The translations under genes were made by a program, and so were the position numbers. The notes under the pieces are model-generated. The model was not told the origin of the DNA and made no database searches. It was given only the letters and a program-made list of their open reading frames with translations. This document shows positions 1-13,328 of a stretch of 64,000 nt of DNA, one piece after another. The stretch is taken from assembly GCF_002159085.1 (NCBI RefSeq), contig NZ_LZRU01000023.1:1-64000 (forward strand), read 5' to 3'. Position 1 is the first letter of the stretch. Each line of letters starts with the position of its first letter. This DNA is from Thermobacillus sp. ZCTH02-B1. GTDB taxonomy: Bacteria; Bacillota; Bacilli; Paenibacillales; Paenibacillaceae.

Positions 1-53
1 CCGGATGACCGCTTCCCGCCATGCTGATTGACGATGCCGAAAGCACGGGAACA

Positions 54-62
54 TGATATAAT
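54..62 (+). promoter_or_regulatory. Extended -10 promoter candidate for upp
   Basis: A TG-n-TATAAT element lies about 60 bases before the upp start. The only -35-like hexamer, TTGACG at 28-33, is 23 bases from the -10, which is too far, so the extended TG motif would have to compensate. The window begins just upstream, so read-through from an earlier gene cannot be excluded. Confidence 0.45.
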
Positions 63-124
63 GAACGGGATCAGCACAGCGGTCCTGCGCAGCGGACCGC
101 CGGAACGCCGGAAGGAGGCAGTGA

Positions 125-754
125 ATGGGCAAGGTAGTCGTGTGCGATCATCCGCTGATCCAGCACAAACTGACGATCATACGCGACAAGAACACGATCA
201 CGAAGGATTTCCGCGAACTGGTCAGCGAGGTCGCGACGCTGATGGCATACGAGATCACGCGCGACCTGCCGCTGTCGAAGGTGACGATCGAGACGCCGAT
301 CGCGAAGATGGAGGGGAGCGTGCTGTCCGGCCGGATGATCGGGCTCGTGCCGATTTTGCGCGCCGGGCTCGGCATGGTGGACGGCATCCTGAAGCTGATT
401 CCCTCCGCGAAGGTCGGCCATATCGGGCTGCAGCGGGACGAGGAGACGCTGAAGCCGGTCGAATACTACATCAACCTGCCGACCGACGCACAGGAGAGAC
501 TGCTCATCGTCATCGACCCGATGCTGGCCACCGGCGGTTCGGCGGTCGCGGCGCTGTCCGCGCTGAAGGCGCGGGGCTGCCGGCACCTCAAGATGATGTG
601 CCTGATCGCGGCGCCCGAGGGCGTGAAGGCGCTGCAGGAGGCGCATCCGGACATCGACCTGTACGTCGCCGCGATCGACGAGCGGCTGGACGAGCGCGGC
701 TACATCGTGCCGGGGCTCGGCGACGCCGGCGACCGGCTGTTCGGCACGAAATGA
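125..754 (+). CDS. upp: Uracil phosphoribosyltransferase
   Basis: This 209-residue protein is full length for the family. It converts uracil and PRPP to UMP plus pyrophosphate in the cytoplasm (pyrimidine salvage). The PRPP-binding loop [15 protein letters not shown] is intact around residues 128-142, and the C-terminal uracil-binding segment with PGLGDAGDR is present. The ATG start sits 7 bases after a strong AAGGAGG. It is followed after 37 bases by the UDP-GlcNAc 2-epimerase gene. The order upp - epimerase - atp operon is usual in Paenibacillus relatives. The identification is secure. Confidence 0.97.
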   Translation: MGKVVVCDHPLIQHKLTIIRDKNTITKDFRELVSEVATLMAYEITRDLPLSKVTIETPIAKMEGSVLSGRMIGLVPILRAGLGMVDGILKLIPSAKVGHIGLQRDEETLKPVEYYINLPTDAQERLLIVIDPMLATGGSAVAALSALKARGCRHLKMMCLIAAPEGVKALQEAHPDIDLYVAAIDERLDERGYIVPGLGDAGDRLFGTK

Positions 755-791
755 CGGGGGCCGCCGGATGAACGGGAGCGTGAGGGGCGAC

Positions 792-1973
792 ATGGCAAGA
801 TTGAAAGTGATGACGATCTTCGGCACGCGTCCGGAAGCGGTAAAAATGGCCCCGCTCGTGCTCGAGCTGCAGAAATACGAAGACGTGATCGAGACGGTCG
901 TGTGCGTCACCGCGCAGCATCGCGAGATGCTGGACCAGGTGCTCGACTTTTTCGAGATCAGGCCGGACTACGACCTGAACGTGATGAAGGACCGGCAGAC
1001 GTTGACCGAGATCGCGGTGAACGTGCTCGCCGGGCTCGATCCGGTGCTGAGGGAGGCGCGGCCCGATCTCGTGCTCGTGCACGGCGACACGTCGACGACG
1101 TTCCTCGCAAGTTATGCGGCGTTCGTCAACCAAATCAAGATCGGCCACGTCGAGGCGGGGCTGCGCACCTGGAACAAGCGGTCTCCCTTTCCGGAGGAGA
1201 TGAACCGGCAGCTCGCCGGCGTGCTCGCGGACCTGCACTTCGCGCCGACGGAATGGTCGGCCGGCAATCTCCGGCGGGAAAACAAGCCCGAATCGTCGAT
1301 TTACATAACGGGCAACACGGTGACGGACGTGTTCCAGTACACGGTCGATCCGTCCTTCAGCCACCCGATCCTCGACTGGGCGAAGGGGCGCCGGCTGATC
1401 CTGATGACGGCGCACCGGAGAGAGGCGCTCGGCGAGCCGCACCGCAACATTTTCCGCGCCGTGCGGCGGATCGCCGACGAGTTCGCCGACATCGCGGTCG
1501 TCTACGCGGTGCACATGAATCCGGCGGTACGCGAACCCGCGTACGAGATTCTCGGCGGCCACGAGCGGATCCGGCTCGTCGACCCGCTCGACGTGTTCGA
1601 GATCCACAATTTCTATCCGCACACGTACATGATCCTGACCGATTCCGGCGGCCTGCAGGAGGAGGCGCCGTCGTTCGGCGTGCCGGTGCTCGTCCTGCGC
1701 GACACGACCGAGCGGCCGGAGGGGATCGAGGCGGGCGTGCTCGAGCTCGTCGGGACGCAGGAGGAGCGGGTGTACGCGGCCGCGCGCCGGCTGCTCACCG
1801 ATCCGGCGGCTTACGATCGGATGACCGGCCGGACGAATCCGTACGGCGACGGCCGCGCGTCCGAGCGGATCGTGCAGGCGATCCTGCACCACTTCGGCCT
1901 GCGGGACGAGCCGCCCGAGCCGTTCGCGCCCGGGGAGCCCGCGCGGGAGAACCGGCCGGAAACGGCGGAGTGA
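792..1973 (+). CDS. wecB: UDP-N-acetylglucosamine 2-epimerase (non-hydrolysing)
   Basis: This 393-residue protein interconverts UDP-GlcNAc and UDP-ManNAc, the ManNAc donor for wall teichoic acid linkage units or secondary cell wall polymer. It has the family N-terminus GTRPEAVKMAPLV, then HGDTSTTF, HVEAGLRTWNK, PFPEEMNR, and the C-terminal TDSGGLQEEAPSFG and TTERPEG blocks, which form the UDP-sugar site between two Rossmann-like domains. I chose ATG at 792 because GAGGGG lies just before it; an in-frame ATG at 768 has a poorer site and would add 8 residues. The product is needed by the TagA-type enzyme at 42895 and so by CsaB and the SLH proteins far downstream. The C-terminal 20 residues are Pro/Glu-rich and variable. 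The orthologue is called mnaA in Bacillus. Confidence 0.95.
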   Translation: MARLKVMTIFGTRPEAVKMAPLVLELQKYEDVIETVVCVTAQHREMLDQVLDFFEIRPDYDLNVMKDRQTLTEIAVNVLAGLDPVLREARPDLVLVHGDTSTTFLASYAAFVNQIKIGHVEAGLRTWNKRSPFPEEMNRQLAGVLADLHFAPTEWSAGNLRRENKPESSIYITGNTVTDVFQYTVDPSFSHPILDWAKGRRLILMTAHRREALGEPHRNIFRAVRRIADEFADIAVVYAVHMNPAVREPAYEILGGHERIRLVDPLDVFEIHNFYPHTYMILTDSGGLQEEAPSFGVPVLVLRDTTERPEGIEAGVLELVGTQEERVYAAARRLLTDPAAYDRMTGRTNPYGDGRASERIVQAILHHFGLRDEPPEPFAPGEPARENRPETAE

Positions 1974-2063
1974 ACCGCCCCGAGGCCGGTTCCGCCCGAG
2001 GCACAACCGGCTCCTGCCGGGCAACCGGCAGCCCATCCGGCCGGACCGCAGGTTGGGCAAATC

Positions 2064-2078
2064 TACAGTCGAACTGTA
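2064..2078. repeat. Perfect 6-3-6 inverted repeat
   Basis: TACAGT-CGA-ACTGTA lies about 95 bases upstream of the atp promoter, in the gap after wecB. It has no T-run, so it is not a classic terminator; it could be an operator or chance. Confidence 0.3.
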
Positions 2079-2172
2079 TGCTGTAAAGTTTCCGGACGCC
2101 GGAAGCCGCGAAAAAACGCCCATTTCCGCCGTTTGTTCACGAAATATTCGATTATGCGCGAAAAGGTCCGAA

Positions 2173-2202
2173 TTGACAAAGGATCTGACGCATGACTAAA
2201 AT
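2173..2202 (+). promoter_or_regulatory. Sigma-A promoter of the atp operon
   Basis: TTGACA at 2173-2178 and TAAAAT at 2197-2202 are separated by 18 bases. They lie 29 bases before the first gene of the ATP synthase operon. The -35 is a perfect match and the -10 has one mismatch, as expected for a strongly expressed housekeeping operon. Confidence 0.8.
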
Positions 2203-2230
2203 AGATGGGGATTGACAGGGGTACGCGGGC

Positions 2231-2452
2231 ATGAACAAGTCGGACAAGGGTGACAATCCCTGGCGCGCAGCGGGACTGGTGGGCGCGATGGGAGTCAACG
2301 TGGCCGCATGCATCACGGCCGGGTATTGGCTCGGTGCGCGCCTTGGCGGCACGCCCGGATGGGTTGTCGCGGGCGTATTGATCGGGCTTCTGACGGGAAT
2401 TCTTTCCTGCATTGCGATGGTGAAGCTCGTGCTGGGGGGTTCCGATGGATGA
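2231..2452 (+). CDS. AtpZ/AtpI-family small membrane protein
   Basis: This 73-residue protein has two predicted membrane helices (about residues 13-35 and 42-67) separated by a short Gly/Pro turn. That is the form of the AtpZ/AtpI family found at the head of atp operons. Family members are implicated in assembly of the c-ring or in Mg2+/Ca2+ supply to the ATP synthase; that role is inferred from family and position. It is the first gene of the operon and overlaps the next gene by 8 bases, indicating translational coupling. The start codon ATG follows a weak GGGG-type site. Confidence 0.75.
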   Translation: MNKSDKGDNPWRAAGLVGAMGVNVAACITAGYWLGARLGGTPGWVVAGVLIGLLTGILSCIAMVKLVLGGSDG

Positions 2453-2822
2453 CATCTTGAGGCGGGCCGTTCGGCTTTCGCTGTTTACGATGGCGGCCTT
2501 GCTGATGGCCTGGGCCCTGTTCCCGAATGGACGAGACGTAGCCGCAGGATTGTTGCTCGGGATTTGCGCGAGTCTTGTGAATGCGTTTTTATTGCGCGGC
2601 AGGGTGCAGATGATCGTCCGCGCCGCGCTGGAAGGCCGGAAGCGGAGGAGCCTCGGCCTCGCCGCCCGGCTGGCGGTCATTCTGCTTGCGGTCATGACGA
2701 GCTGGCGATATCCCGAACACTTTTCGCTACCCGCAACATTGGCGGCGTGTTTTTATGTCCAGTTTGCGGTATTTTTTTTGGCGGCGGTACACAATAGGGA
2801 TGTCGGGAATGGAAAGGGGTGA
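2445..2822 (+). CDS. atpI: ATP synthase subunit I
   Basis: This 125-residue, four-helix membrane protein lies immediately before atpB, the standard position of atpI. Hydrophobic segments cover roughly residues 10-27, 31-50, 68-86 and 94-115, with a basic loop (GRKRRS) between helices 2 and 3. AtpI proteins are non-structural factors that help assemble the c-ring. Sequence conservation is low in this family, so the call rests on topology, size and operon position. It overlaps its upstream neighbour and ends just before the atpB start region. Confidence 0.8.
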   Translation: MDDILRRAVRLSLFTMAALLMAWALFPNGRDVAAGLLLGICASLVNAFLLRGRVQMIVRAALEGRKRRSLGLAARLAVILLAVMTSWRYPEHFSLPATLAACFYVQFAVFFLAAVHNRDVGNGKG

Positions 2823-2830
2823 GAATCGGC

Positions 2831-3595
2831 GTGCACGAATTTCCTGTCATAGAGGTTGGAGGATTCCACCTTGACCTGTCTGCCATCCTGGCCATCGTTG
2901 TGTCCGGCATCATCACGTTTGTGATCGCGAAGCTGGCGACACGAAACCTGTCGATCCGCAATCCTTCGAAGCTGCAGAATTTCATGGAATGGGTCGTGGA
3001 GTTCGTTCACAAGACGATTGCCAGCACGATGCCGCTGTCGAAGGTGAAGATGTTCGTCGGGCTCGGCATGACGCTCATCACCTACCTCTTCGTCTCCAAC
3101 CTTCTCGGGCTCCCCTTCGGGATTGTGACGGAGCACCACGAGGAATTCCGGCTCTTCGGCTCGGTGGTGGTGTCGGAGGAAACGATTGAAAAGCATGGCG
3201 GCGAAGTGCACGTCGCCTGGTGGAAGTCGCCGACGGCCGACATCATGGTCAACTTTGGTCTCGCGATCATCGTCTTCTTCCTGATCCACATCCTCGGGCT
3301 GAAGATGAACCGCAAGCATTACCTGAAGCATTATGTCGAGCCGTACCCGGTGTTTCTGCCGCTCAATCTGATCGAGCAGATCGTCCGCCCGGTGACGCTG
3401 GCCGTTCGTCTGTACGCGAACATCTATGCGGGCGAACTGCTGATTGCGACCATCCTGATGCTCAATTTCGTGGGGATTCCGCTGCTTGCCGTATGGCAGG
3501 GCTTCAGCATATTCGTGGGTGCCGTCCAGGCGTTCCTGTTCACGATCCTGACGATGGTCTACATCTCACAGGCGATTGTGCATGAGGACCATTGA
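2831..3595 (+). CDS. atpB: ATP synthase Fo subunit a
   Basis: This 254-residue integral membrane stator subunit forms the proton half-channels against the c-ring. The essential arginine is in the conserved block LAVRLYANIYAGELL near residue 190, and the C-terminal helix block VQAFLFTILTMVYIS is present. Two GTG starts are possible. I prefer 2831 because AAGGGGTG ends 9 bases before it, whereas the GTG at 2819 overlaps that ribosome binding site; choosing it would add four residues (MRIG). It is followed by an 93-base gap and atpE. Confidence 0.95.
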   Translation: MHEFPVIEVGGFHLDLSAILAIVVSGIITFVIAKLATRNLSIRNPSKLQNFMEWVVEFVHKTIASTMPLSKVKMFVGLGMTLITYLFVSNLLGLPFGIVTEHHEEFRLFGSVVVSEETIEKHGGEVHVAWWKSPTADIMVNFGLAIIVFFLIHILGLKMNRKHYLKHYVEPYPVFLPLNLIEQIVRPVTLAVRLYANIYAGELLIATILMLNFVGIPLLAVWQGFSIFVGAVQAFLFTILTMVYISQAIVHEDH

Positions 3596-3643
3596 CCGGA
3601 ACGGTACCGCACACGGCCGCGCTGGTCGCCGGCCGGGTTTTGA

Positions 3644-3904
<261 letters not shown>

Positions 3905-4014
3905 ACTGCAAACCGTATAGTTTGAGCGGGGCGGGGACGGCGTATGCCTCCACGCCTTCTGTTTGTATGATGCTGCGGGCGGAACCGTCCGTGTCCGGGA
4001 AGGGAGTGTAACGG

Positions 4015-4496
4015 ATGTCGTTCCATTGGGAATCGACCATCTTTTCCATCATCGCGTTCGGATTGCTGTACTGGCTGCTCAACAAATACGCGTTCGGACC
4101 GCTGTTCGGCATCATGGAGAAAAGACGCGAGATCGTGCTCGGCGAGCTGGAGGCGGCCGAAGCGAACCGGAAGGAATCCGAGCGGCTGCTTGCGGAACAG
4201 CGGCAGGCGCTTGAGGAAGCGCGCAGGGAAGCCCAGGAGATCATCGAAACCGCGCGCAGGACAAGCCAGAAGCAGGCGGAGGAGATCATCCAGGCCGCGC
4301 GTGAAGAAGCAAACCGCCTGAAGAACGAGGCGCTCCGGGAAATCCAGAACGAAAAGAACAACGCGATCGCCGCGCTGCGCCGGCAGGTCAGCGGTCTGTC
4401 CGTGCAGATCGCATCGAAAATTCTCGAGCGCCAGATCGACGAGAAAGCGCACGAGCAATTGGTTGAACAATATTTGAAAGAAGTAGGGAAGACGTC

Positions 4497-4500
<4 letters not shown>
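4015..4500 (+). CDS. atpF: ATP synthase Fo subunit b
   Basis: This 161-residue peripheral stalk subunit has one N-terminal membrane helix (about residues 8-28), followed by a long charged coiled coil rich in Glu, Arg, Gln and Ala that dimerises and reaches the delta subunit on top of F1. Size and architecture match Gram-positive subunit b. GGGAGTG precedes the ATG. Its stop overlaps the atpH start by four bases (ATGA), so the two are translationally coupled. Confidence 0.95.
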
Positions 4501-6570
<2,070 letters not shown>

Positions 6571-6697
6571 CGGCGGATCGACGATTACGAATCTGGCCTT
6601 CTGCCGCGCCGCGACGGTCCCGGACCCGGAACAACCGGGCGAACTCCGGGACCGGCTGTCGGCGGCGGCCGGGGCGTGCAAAGACGGGTGAGTGACG

Positions 6698-9029
<2,332 letters not shown>

Positions 9030-9053
9030 TGCTTCCGGCGGGAGGTTATCGCG

Positions 9054-9461
9054 ATGAGCACCATGCTGCTTGAAATCGTCACGCCGGAACGCACCGTCTT
9101 CTCCGAGCAGGTCGACATGGTCGTCGTGCGCGGCGTGGAAGGCGAGCTCGGCATTCTGCCCAACCACATTCCGCTGGTCACGCCGCTCAAAATCGCGCCG
9201 GCGAAGATCAAGCAGGGCGGCCGCGAGAAATGGGTGGCGGTCAACGGCGGCTTCCTCGAAGTCCGCAAGGACAAGGTCGTCATCCTCGCCGAGAGCGCGG
9301 AGCTGCCGGAGGACATCGACGTCGAGCGGGCGCTCGCCGCGAAGGAGCGTGCGGAGCGTCGTCTCCGGGCCGAGCGGCAGGAAGAGATCGATTTCCGCCG
9401 CGCCCAGCTGGCGCTGATGCGCGCCCTCAACCGGCTGGAAGTCAAGAACCGTCAAGATTGA
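9054..9461 (+). CDS. atpC: ATP synthase F1 subunit epsilon
   Basis: This 135-residue protein has the N-terminal beta-sandwich ([30 protein letters not shown], then VNGGFLEV) and a C-terminal helical hairpin rich in Arg, Glu and Ala. It couples gamma to the c-ring and can inhibit ATP hydrolysis. It is the last gene of the atp operon and is followed by a strong intrinsic terminator. Confidence 0.95.
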   Translation: MSTMLLEIVTPERTVFSEQVDMVVVRGVEGELGILPNHIPLVTPLKIAPAKIKQGGREKWVAVNGGFLEVRKDKVVILAESAELPEDIDVERALAAKERAERRLRAERQEEIDFRRAQLALMRALNRLEVKNRQD

Positions 9462-9496
9462 CGCCCGCGGACGTGCCTGCCCGTCAGGCATGGAAA

Positions 9497-9537
9497 CCTG
9501 TCGGCCAGCCTGCCGGCCTGGCCGGCAGGTTTTTTTC
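9497..9537 (+). terminator. Intrinsic terminator of the atp operon
   Basis: A GC-rich inverted repeat (left arm beginning CCTGTCGGCCAG, right arm CTGGCCGGCAGG, one G-U pair) is followed directly by seven T residues. Confidence 0.85.
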
Positions 9538-9575
9538 TTGTTGGCGGGCGCGCGGAAGGGAGGAGTTGGCGCGTC

Positions 9576-11303
9576 ATGATCCGCCGTTTTCTGGGATATT
9601 ACCGCCCGCACATCAGGCTGTTCTGGCTCGATTTCACCTGCGCCGTCGTCGCCGCGCTGCTGGAGCTCGCGTTCCCGATGGCCGTCAACTGGGTGATCGA
9701 CGAGCTGCTCCCGACGAAGGACTGGAACGCGATCGCCGTCGCGTGCACCGTGCTCCTGTTCGTCTATCTGTTCGCGATGTTCATGCACTTCATCGTCGGC
9801 TACTGGGGCCACATGCTCGGCATCAACATCGAGACGGACATGCGGCAGCAGGCGTTCAATCATCTCCAGCGGCTGTCGTTCCGCTACTTTGACAACACGA
9901 AGACGGGCCACCTGATGTCGCGGATCACGAACGACCTGTTCGACATCGGCGAGATGGCGCATCACGGTCCCGAGGACCTGTTCATCGCGCTGATGACGTT
10001 CGCGGGCGCGTTCGGCATCATGTGGACGGTCGACTGGCAGCTCTCGCTGATCACGTTCTCGGCCGTGCCGGTCCTCGTCGCGCTGATCGCGTACTTCAAC
10101 CTGAAGCTGAACCGGGCGGCTAAGCAGATGTTCGAGAACATCGCCGACGTGAACGCGCGGGTCGAGGACAGCGTGTCCGGCATCCGCGTCGTGAAGTCGT
10201 TCGGGAACGAGGACTTCGAGATCGAGCGGTTCCGGCGGAACAACGCGGGCCTGCGCAAGGCGAAGCTCAGGTCGTATCTCGCGATCTCCCTGAGCTCGTC
10301 GGGCATGTACATGCTGAACCGGCTGATCATGCTGATCGTGCTGGTCGCCGGCGCCTGGTTCGCCTACCGGGGCCGCATCACCTACGGGGAGCTCGTCGCG
10401 TTCCTGCTCTACGTGCAGGTGTTCCTGAAGCCGATCGACAAGATCAACGCGCTGATGGAAATGTACCCGAAGGGCATGGCCGGCTTCCGGCGGTTCTGCG
10501 CCCTGATCGACACGGAGCCGGAGGTGAAGGACGCGCCGGACGCGATCGAGGTGAAGTCGCTCAGGGGCGACATCGAGTTCCGGAACGTGACGTTCGGCTA
10601 CGAACCGCACAAGAAGGTGCTGCGGAACGTGGACCTGCACATCCGGGCGGGCGAGACCGTCGCGCTCGTGGGGCCGAGCGGCGCCGGGAAATCGACGATC
10701 TGCAGCCTGATTCCGCGATTTTACGACGTGGACGAAGGGGAGATCCGGATCGACGGCATCCCGATCCGGAAGATGACCCAGCGGTCGCTCCGCTCGCAGA
10801 TCGGCATCGTGCAGCAGGACGTCTTCCTGTTCAACGGGACGATCCGCGAGAACATCGCCTACGGCCGGCTCGGCGCGACGGAGGAAGAGATTCGGGAGGC
10901 GGCGCGCCGGGCGCATCTCGGGGAGCTGATCCGCGAATTGCCGGACGGCCTCGACACGGTGATCGGCGAGCGCGGGCTGAAGCTGTCCGGCGGCCAGCGG
11001 CAGCGGATCGCGATCGCGCGGATGTTTCTGAAGAATCCGCCAATACTGATCTTGGATGAAGCGACATCGGCGCTCGACACCGAGACGGAGCGGATCATCC
11101 AGCAGGCGCTGGAGGAGCTGGCGGTGAACCGCACGACGATCGTCATCGCCCACCGGCTGGCGACGATCCGCGGCGCGGACCGCATCTTCGTCGTGAGCGG
11201 CGACGGCATCGCGGAGACGGGGAGGCACGAGGAGCTGCTGGCGAAGGACGGCATCTACGCGCGCCTGTACCGGGCGCAGTTCGGCGAGGCGGTTCCGACG
11301 TGA
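9576..11303 (+). CDS. ABC exporter, fused membrane and ATPase domains
   Basis: This 575-residue half-transporter has six predicted membrane helices in residues 1-320 and an ATP-binding domain in about 325-570. The latter has Walker A GPSGAGKST, Q-loop IGIVQQDVFLFNG, signature LSGGQRQR, Walker B ILILDEAT and the H-loop histidine in IAHRLAT. It would work as a homodimer exporting lipids, drugs or peptides; the substrate cannot be told from sequence. It most resembles the MsbA/YgaD-like group of Firmicutes exporters. GGGAGGAG precedes the ATG. It lies between two large respiratory operons and is separated from both by a terminator or promoter, so it is probably transcribed alone. Confidence 0.9.
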   Translation: MIRRFLGYYRPHIRLFWLDFTCAVVAALLELAFPMAVNWVIDELLPTKDWNAIAVACTVLLFVYLFAMFMHFIVGYWGHMLGINIETDMRQQAFNHLQRLSFRYFDNTKTGHLMSRITNDLFDIGEMAHHGPEDLFIALMTFAGAFGIMWTVDWQLSLITFSAVPVLVALIAYFNLKLNRAAKQMFENIADVNARVEDSVSGIRVVKSFGNEDFEIERFRRNNAGLRKAKLRSYLAISLSSSGMYMLNRLIMLIVLVAGAWFAYRGRITYGELVAFLLYVQVFLKPIDKINALMEMYPKGMAGFRRFCALIDTEPEVKDAPDAIEVKSLRGDIEFRNVTFGYEPHKKVLRNVDLHIRAGETVALVGPSGAGKSTICSLIPRFYDVDEGEIRIDGIPIRKMTQRSLRSQIGIVQQDVFLFNGTIRENIAYGRLGATEEEIREAARRAHLGELIRELPDGLDTVIGERGLKLSGGQRQRIAIARMFLKNPPILILDEATSALDTETERIIQQALEELAVNRTTIVIAHRLATIRGADRIFVVSGDGIAETGRHEELLAKDGIYARLYRAQFGEAVPT

Positions 11304-11339
11304 GATCTCCGGACGCGTTCCGTCAGTCAAACCGGACAT

Positions 11340-11369
11340 AGACGGGGCGCACTCCTTTAAGCTATAATT
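11340..11369 (+). promoter_or_regulatory. Sigma-A promoter candidate of the nuo operon
   Basis: A perfect TATAAT at 11364-11369 lies in an AT-rich island 72 bases before nuoA. The best -35 is TAGACG at 11340-11345 (4 of 6 matches) with an 18-base spacer. Confidence 0.6.
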
Positions 11370-11440
11370 ATTAAGTAAATTTTTGCGGCCGGCGTCATCC
11401 GCAAGCCGTCCATACCGATCCTGCGCACGGAGGCGAACGT

Positions 11441-11812
11441 ATGGAGAAATACGTCAACAGCTACGTGATCGTGGTCGTTTTTGTCGCGCTGGGCATTCTG
11501 CTCCCGATGGTCGCGCTGGCGGCGGGTCGCATCCTTCGCCCGAACAAGCCGACCGCGGAGAAGCAGATGACCTACGAGAGCGGGAACGACCCGGTCGGCG
11601 AAGGACAGGTTCGCTACAACATCCGGTATTACCTGTACGCGCTGATGTTCGTCATATTTGATGTCGAAACCGTTTTCCTCTATCCCTGGGCCGTCGCTTA
11701 CAATCAGCTCGGCCTGTTCGCGCTGGTGGAGATGCTGATCTTCACGGCCCTGCTGCTGGTGGGGCTGTTCTATGCCTGGAAGAAGAGGGTGCTGAAATGG
11801 GATTCGATCTAG
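11441..11812 (+). CDS. nuoA: NADH-quinone oxidoreductase (complex I) subunit A
   Basis: This 123-residue membrane subunit has three predicted helices. The family motif [20 protein letters not shown] occurs in the loop after helix 1, and [13 protein letters not shown] starts helix 2. It is the first of eleven nuo genes. Its end overlaps nuoB by 16 bases. It contributes to the quinone-site region at the base of the peripheral arm. Confidence 0.95.
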   Translation: MEKYVNSYVIVVVFVALGILLPMVALAAGRILRPNKPTAEKQMTYESGNDPVGEGQVRYNIRYYLYALMFVIFDVETVFLYPWAVAYNQLGLFALVEMLIFTALLLVGLFYAWKKRVLKWDSI

Positions 11813-12315
11813 AATCGATTACGCCTGAAGAGCGCGAGGAGCTCAGCCGCAACGTGCTGCTGACGTCGCTGGAGCAGATCAAGGCCTGGGCGCGCAGCCA
11901 TTCGATGTGGCCGCTGACGTTCGGGCTGGCCTGCTGCGCGATCGAAATGATGGGCACGGGCGCCGCGCACTACGACCTCGACCGGTTCGGCGTCTTCTTC
12001 CGTCCCTCGCCGCGCCAGGCCGACGTCATGATCGTCGCGGGCACCGTCACGAAGAAAATGGCGCCGCTGCTCCGCCGTCTGTACGAACAGATGCCGGAGC
12101 CGAAGTGGGTCATCGCGATGGGCTCGTGCGCGACCGCGGGCGGTCCCTACGTGCGCTCGTACTCCGTCGTCAAGGGCGTCGACCAGATCGTGCCCGTCGA
12201 CGTCTACATTCCGGGCTGCCCGCCCAATCCGGCGGCGCTCATCTACGGCATCAACAAGCTGCGCGAAAAAATCCGCTACGAGGCGAAGACCGGGAAGCAG
12301 GTGACGAATCGGTGA
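11797..12315 (+). CDS. nuoB: NADH-quinone oxidoreductase subunit B
   Basis: This 172-residue subunit holds cluster N2, the last 4Fe-4S centre before quinone. The ligands are visible: the adjacent cysteines in [12 protein letters not shown], one in GSCATAGG and one in [12 protein letters not shown]. An AGAGGGTG site within the end of nuoA serves its ATG. The stop overlaps the nuoC GTG start by four bases. Confidence 0.96.
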   Translation: MGFDLESITPEEREELSRNVLLTSLEQIKAWARSHSMWPLTFGLACCAIEMMGTGAAHYDLDRFGVFFRPSPRQADVMIVAGTVTKKMAPLLRRLYEQMPEPKWVIAMGSCATAGGPYVRSYSVVKGVDQIVPVDVYIPGCPPNPAALIYGINKLREKIRYEAKTGKQVTNR

Positions 12316-13325
12316 GCGAGGAGCAAAAGCGCGAGGAGAGCCGGCCGGCGGAGCCGGAAGCCGCGCGCCGTGAGGATGCGGCCGAAGCGCGGACCGGCGG
12401 GCCGGCGGACGCGCGCGTGGAGAATGCGGGCGAAGAGAAGCGGGATGAACCGGCGGCCGAAGGCGGCCGGGAGACGGTGACGGCGCGGGAGGCGTCCGGC
12501 GGCGGGTCCGCCGGAACGGAAGCGGGGCAGCCCGCGCAGCCGCAGCCGGACGCCGCATCGGATCAGCCGGCATCCGCGGCGGGCGCGGAAGCGGAGGGCA
12601 AGGCCGCGCCGGCCGGAGACGGAGATGGCGCACGCGCCGGTGACGGCGCGGATGCCGGCACGGGCAAGTCCGGCGGCGAGGCCGCCGATGCGGGCAAGGC
12701 GGCCGTTGATCCCGAGCGCGAGGCGAAGATTCGCGCCGCGCAGGAGGCGCGCGCCGCGCGCCTCGCGGCGAAGGCAGCCGCGGGTGCGGCCGCAGGCGGC
12801 GCCGCAGCGGGCAAAGACGCCGCGGCGGCGGAACCGAAGCCGCCGTCGCCGAAGCAGCCCTGGCTTGACGAGGCCGTCGAATTGCTGAAGACCGAAGTGC
12901 ATCCCGAAGCGGTCGAAGAAGCGACGATCAACGCGCTGTCGGACGACATGCCGACGATCGTCGTGAAGGCCGAGCATTGGCCCGCGGCGGCGAAGCTGCT
13001 GCGCGACCACGAGAAGCTGGGTTGCAGATATCTCCGCAACGTGACGGGCGTCGATTACGAGACGCACATGGAAGTCGTCTATTTCGTCATCAACATGGAG
13101 ACGAAGCGCGAATACGCGATCAAGATTCGTACGGACCGCGAGCATCCGTCCGTTCCCTCGGCCGTGCCGGTGTGGCCGGGAGCGGACTGGCCCGAGCGCG
13201 AGATCTACGACCTGCTCGGGATCGAATTCCCCGGGCATCCGAATCTGCGCCGCATCCTGATGCCGGACGACTGGGTCGGCCATCCGCTGCGCAAAGACTA
13301 CGTTCCGCTCGATCCGGAGGTGTGA
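12312..13325 (+). CDS. nuoC: NADH-quinone oxidoreductase subunit C with long low-complexity N-terminal extension
   Basis: Only the C-terminal part, about residues 180-337, is the conserved 30-kDa complex I domain; it contains [37 protein letters not shown] and the closing GHPLRKDY. The first 180 or so residues are a low-complexity segment rich in Ala, Glu, Gly, Asp and Pro, with no recognisable domain. The GTG at 12312 overlaps the nuoB stop (GTGA) and is the only start coupled to nuoB; a later start cannot be excluded, because the extension has no family support. The core domain packs against NuoB and NuoD in the peripheral arm. Confidence 0.9.
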   Translation: MSEEQKREESRPAEPEAARREDAAEARTGGPADARVENAGEEKRDEPAAEGGRETVTAREASGGGSAGTEAGQPAQPQPDAASDQPASAAGAEAEGKAAPAGDGDGARAGDGADAGTGKSGGEAADAGKAAVDPEREAKIRAAQEARAARLAAKAAAGAAAGGAAAGKDAAAAEPKPPSPKQPWLDEAVELLKTEVHPEAVEEATINALSDDMPTIVVKAEHWPAAAKLLRDHEKLGCRYLRNVTGVDYETHMEVVYFVINMETKREYAIKIRTDREHPSVPSAVPVWPGADWPEREIYDLLGIEFPGHPNLRRILMPDDWVGHPLRKDYVPLDPEV

Positions 13326-13328
13326 CGC

